A DNA stretch of 15,476 nt from DATAYF01 sp036272735. GTDB taxonomy: Bacteria; Chloroflexota; Ktedonobacteria; Ktedonobacterales; Ktedonobacteraceae. Under the pieces are notes generated by a model that worked only from the letters and a program-made list of their open reading frames with translations, had not been told where the DNA came from and searched no databases. Positions 13,819 to 15,476 of this stretch are shown piece by piece. Every line of letters begins with the position of its first letter. The stretch's first letter is position 1. The position numbers and the translations under genes were made by a program. The stretch is from positions 1-15,476 of the forward strand of contig DATAYF010000490.1 of NCBI GenBank assembly GCA_036272735.1, read 5' to 3'.

Positions 13819-15345
13819 TCACCCCAAATACTGTTTGCGTAACTCGGCTTTCAGCACTTTCCCCATCGCATTGCGTGGGAGGGGGGTCTGGGCAAAGACA
13901 ACGCTGCGGGGAATTTTGTAACGAGCCAGCTTGTCGGCGCAGAACGCCGTGACCTCTTCGGGAGTCAGACTGTGCGGATTGCGCAGCACGACCACGGCCA
14001 GGCCAGCTTCACCCCATTTAGGATCAGGCTGGGCGATGACTGCCACTTCTGCTATCGCCGGATGGGTCGCCAGCACATTCTCAATTTCGGCAGGGTAAAC
14101 ATTCTCGCCGCCAGAGATCAACATGTCCTTCTTGCGGCCAACGATGGCGTAATATCCTTCGTCGTCGCAACGCGCCAGGTCGCCGGTACGCCACCAATCA
14201 CCAAAGCGAGCTTCGGCGGTGGCTTCTGGTCGCTTCCAATAGCCGGAGCAGACATGCGGCCCTGCGAGCAATAATTCTCCCACGGTGCCAACAGGAAGCT
14301 CCTGGCCCTGCTCGTTTGCGATACGTGCACGCGAATGAAAGACTGGTTTTCCGACTGAACCAGCCTTACGCAACGCATCTTCAGGGGCGAGACTAAAGCA
14401 ATTGACTCCGACCTCGGTCAGACCGTAGCCTTGTCTGAACACCAGATCGCGTGCCGCGTACTTTTGAATGATTGGCAATGGACAAGACGAACCACCTGTC
14501 ACACAAAAGCGTAACGACGACAGGTCACGCCTGGCGAAGTCAGGGTGTTCCATAAGCATCTGGAAAACCGTTGGCACGGCAAAGACTATCGTACAGCGCT
14601 CTTGCTCGATAGCATGCAACACGGCAGCAGGTGTGGAGGAACGCAAGAGTACCACTGTGCCTCCGCAGTGATACAACGGCGTTGTGAGGACGTTCAAGCC
14701 GCCAGCATGGAAGAATGGGGCGAAGGTTGGGGTAACCTCATTGTCGCGCAATCCCCAACTTACCTGGGTATTGATGGCGTTCCAGGTCAGCATACGTTGC
14801 GACAGCATGGCACCTTTAGGGGCGCCTGTCGTGCCAGAGGTATAGAGAATTAATGCGATAGCCTCGCCATCGGTCATCTGGAACGGGACGGCGCGTCGGG
14901 CGAGTTGAGCCACATCTCCTGGAAATGTTGAGAAAGGAAGGAGTTGTACAGATCCAGTTGGGCCAGGGTTGATCATGTTTGAGGCGTCGCTCGCCTGTTG
15001 ATGATGCTGGGTATCGTGAAGCAGCAACTTAGGTTGGCAATCGGTCAGGATCGTCGCCAACTCGCGTACCGTTAGCCGGACGTTGAGTGGCACCAGAATA
15101 GCGCCGATCAGTGTGCAAGCAAAGAGGGCATCCAGGTACTCTGGAGCATTTAGAGCCAGGACTGCCACACGATCACCGTAGCACACGTGGTAATCTTCTT
15201 GTAGTATTGTTGCCAGCGCACGTGCTCGCGTGTTCAGTTCGCGATATGTGAAGCGTTGTTGCGTTTCAACATCAATGAGGCCGATGGTGTTAGGGGTAAG
15301 TTGCTCACGGCGAGCAAGCCATTCTCCTACGTTGACGAAGATCAT
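13819..15345 (-). CDS. acyl-CoA synthetase / AMP-dependent ligase
   Basis: This is an ANL-superfamily enzyme that activates a carboxylic acid with ATP and joins it to coenzyme A. The 508-residue protein has the phosphate-binding loop YTSGTTGAPKG (168-178), the aromatic/GYGLTE motif (306-311), TGDL (387-390), the hinge and C-terminal domain start GRKKDMLISGGENVYPAEIE (403-422), and the catalytic lysine Lys496 in PRNAMGK. Length and motif order are those of short/medium-chain or aromatic acyl-CoA ligases (FadD-like or MenE-like proteins). FFHAGGLNVLTTPLYHCGG (211-229) lines the likely substrate pocket, but the substrate cannot be told. AAGGAGG at 15353-15359 is 7 bases ahead of the ATG. The gene converges with the importer operon. 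Confidence 0.95.
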   Translation of the reverse strand: MIFVNVGEWLARREQLTPNTIGLIDVETQQRFTYRELNTRARALATILQEDYHVCYGDRVAVLALNAPEYLDALFACTLIGAILVPLNVRLTVRELATILTDCQPKLLLHDTQHHQQASDASNMINPGPTGSVQLLPFSTFPGDVAQLARRAVPFQMTDGEAIALILYTSGTTGAPKGAMLSQRMLTWNAINTQVSWGLRDNEVTPTFAPFFHAGGLNVLTTPLYHCGGTVVLLRSSTPAAVLHAIEQERCTIVFAVPTVFQMLMEHPDFARRDLSSLRFCVTGGSSCPLPIIQKYAARDLVFRQGYGLTEVGVNCFSLAPEDALRKAGSVGKPVFHSRARIANEQGQELPVGTVGELLLAGPHVCSGYWKRPEATAEARFGDWWRTGDLARCDDEGYYAIVGRKKDMLISGGENVYPAEIENVLATHPAIAEVAVIAQPDPKWGEAGLAVVVLRNPHSLTPEEVTAFCADKLARYKIPRSVVFAQTPLPRNAMGKVLKAELRKQYLG

Positions 15346-15377
15346 AGGTTAGCCTCCTTGCGCTCTTTCGTTGTTTG

Positions 15378-15397
15378 TTAGCACCACGATGTGCTAA
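15378..15397. promoter_or_regulatory. perfect 7-6-7 dyad upstream of the acyl-CoA synthetase
   Basis: TTAGCAC at 15378-15384 and GTGCTAA at 15391-15397 are perfect inverted halves around 6 bases, centred about 42 bases before the synthetase ATG. The spacing suits a dimeric repressor. It also overlaps the stop codon of the possible partial gene at the edge, so it may be a chance dyad. Confidence 0.35.
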
Positions 15398-15476
15398 GAT
15401 GCGTACCAGTGCCCTCTAAAATATCGTCTTGCCATAAGACACGCGTCACCTGCTCATAGCGTAATGCTTTCAGCCA
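15378..15476 (-). CDS. possible C-terminal end of an upstream gene, cut by the window edge
   Basis: From the right edge one minus-strand frame is open for 32 codons, starting WLKALRYEQVTRVLWQDDIL, and ends with TAA at 15378-15380. The other two minus-strand frames have early stops. The stop is 32 bases before the acyl-CoA synthetase ATG, as expected for neighbouring genes of one operon. No family is recognised and the piece is short. Confidence 0.35.
   Translation of the reverse strand, partial: WLKALRYEQVTRVLWQDDILEGTGTHLSTSWC

Noticed and set aside
1..15476. CRISPR arrays, tRNA or rRNA genes, insertion sequences
   Set aside because: No regularly spaced repeats, cloverleaf-like sequences, rRNA motifs or transposase-like proteins were seen on either strand.

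Overview
The window is a stretch of bacterial chromosome of medium GC content. It has tightly packed operons, strong Shine-Dalgarno (SD) sites, a lipoprotein-type solute-binding protein and separate ureA, ureB and ureC genes. These traits fit a soil bacterium such as a Ktedonobacteria-like Chloroflexota. That placement is an inference from gene style and was not tested by any search.

Region 1 (about 60-5050, minus strand) is a urease operon transcribed in the order ureF-ureD-ureA-ureB-ureC-ureG. All urease metal ligands are present in UreC. UreG ends in a histidine-rich tail, and no ureE is visible, although the operon may continue past the left edge. Just upstream lie a possible short SD-led ORF and a candidate promoter that could start transcription almost at the ureF start codon.

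Region 2 (about 5050-6030) is a small accessory patch. It holds an orphan nucleotidyltransferase-fold protein on the minus strand and a 90-residue beta-rich orphan ORF on the plus strand. A bidirectional hairpin terminator closes it.

Region 3 (about 6060-13700) is transport. A metabolite:H+ symporter-type MFS permease and a Liv/HAAT-type solute-binding lipoprotein lie on the minus strand. Diverging from the latter on the plus strand is a livH-livM-livG-livF ABC operon that ends in an alpha/beta hydrolase gene. The 278-bp divergent spacer has back-to-back TTGACA boxes, and beyond each lies a copy of the same 20-bp near-palindrome. This looks like joint control of both transcription units by one repressor encoded elsewhere.

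Region 4 (about 13700-15476) starts with a perfect 32-bp inverted repeat between convergent genes. An acyl-CoA synthetase on the minus strand follows, and then perhaps the tail of another minus-strand gene at the right edge. The permease, ABC importer, hydrolase and acyl-CoA ligase together suggest uptake and CoA-activation of a carboxylic acid, ester or amide. The substrate cannot be read from the sequence.
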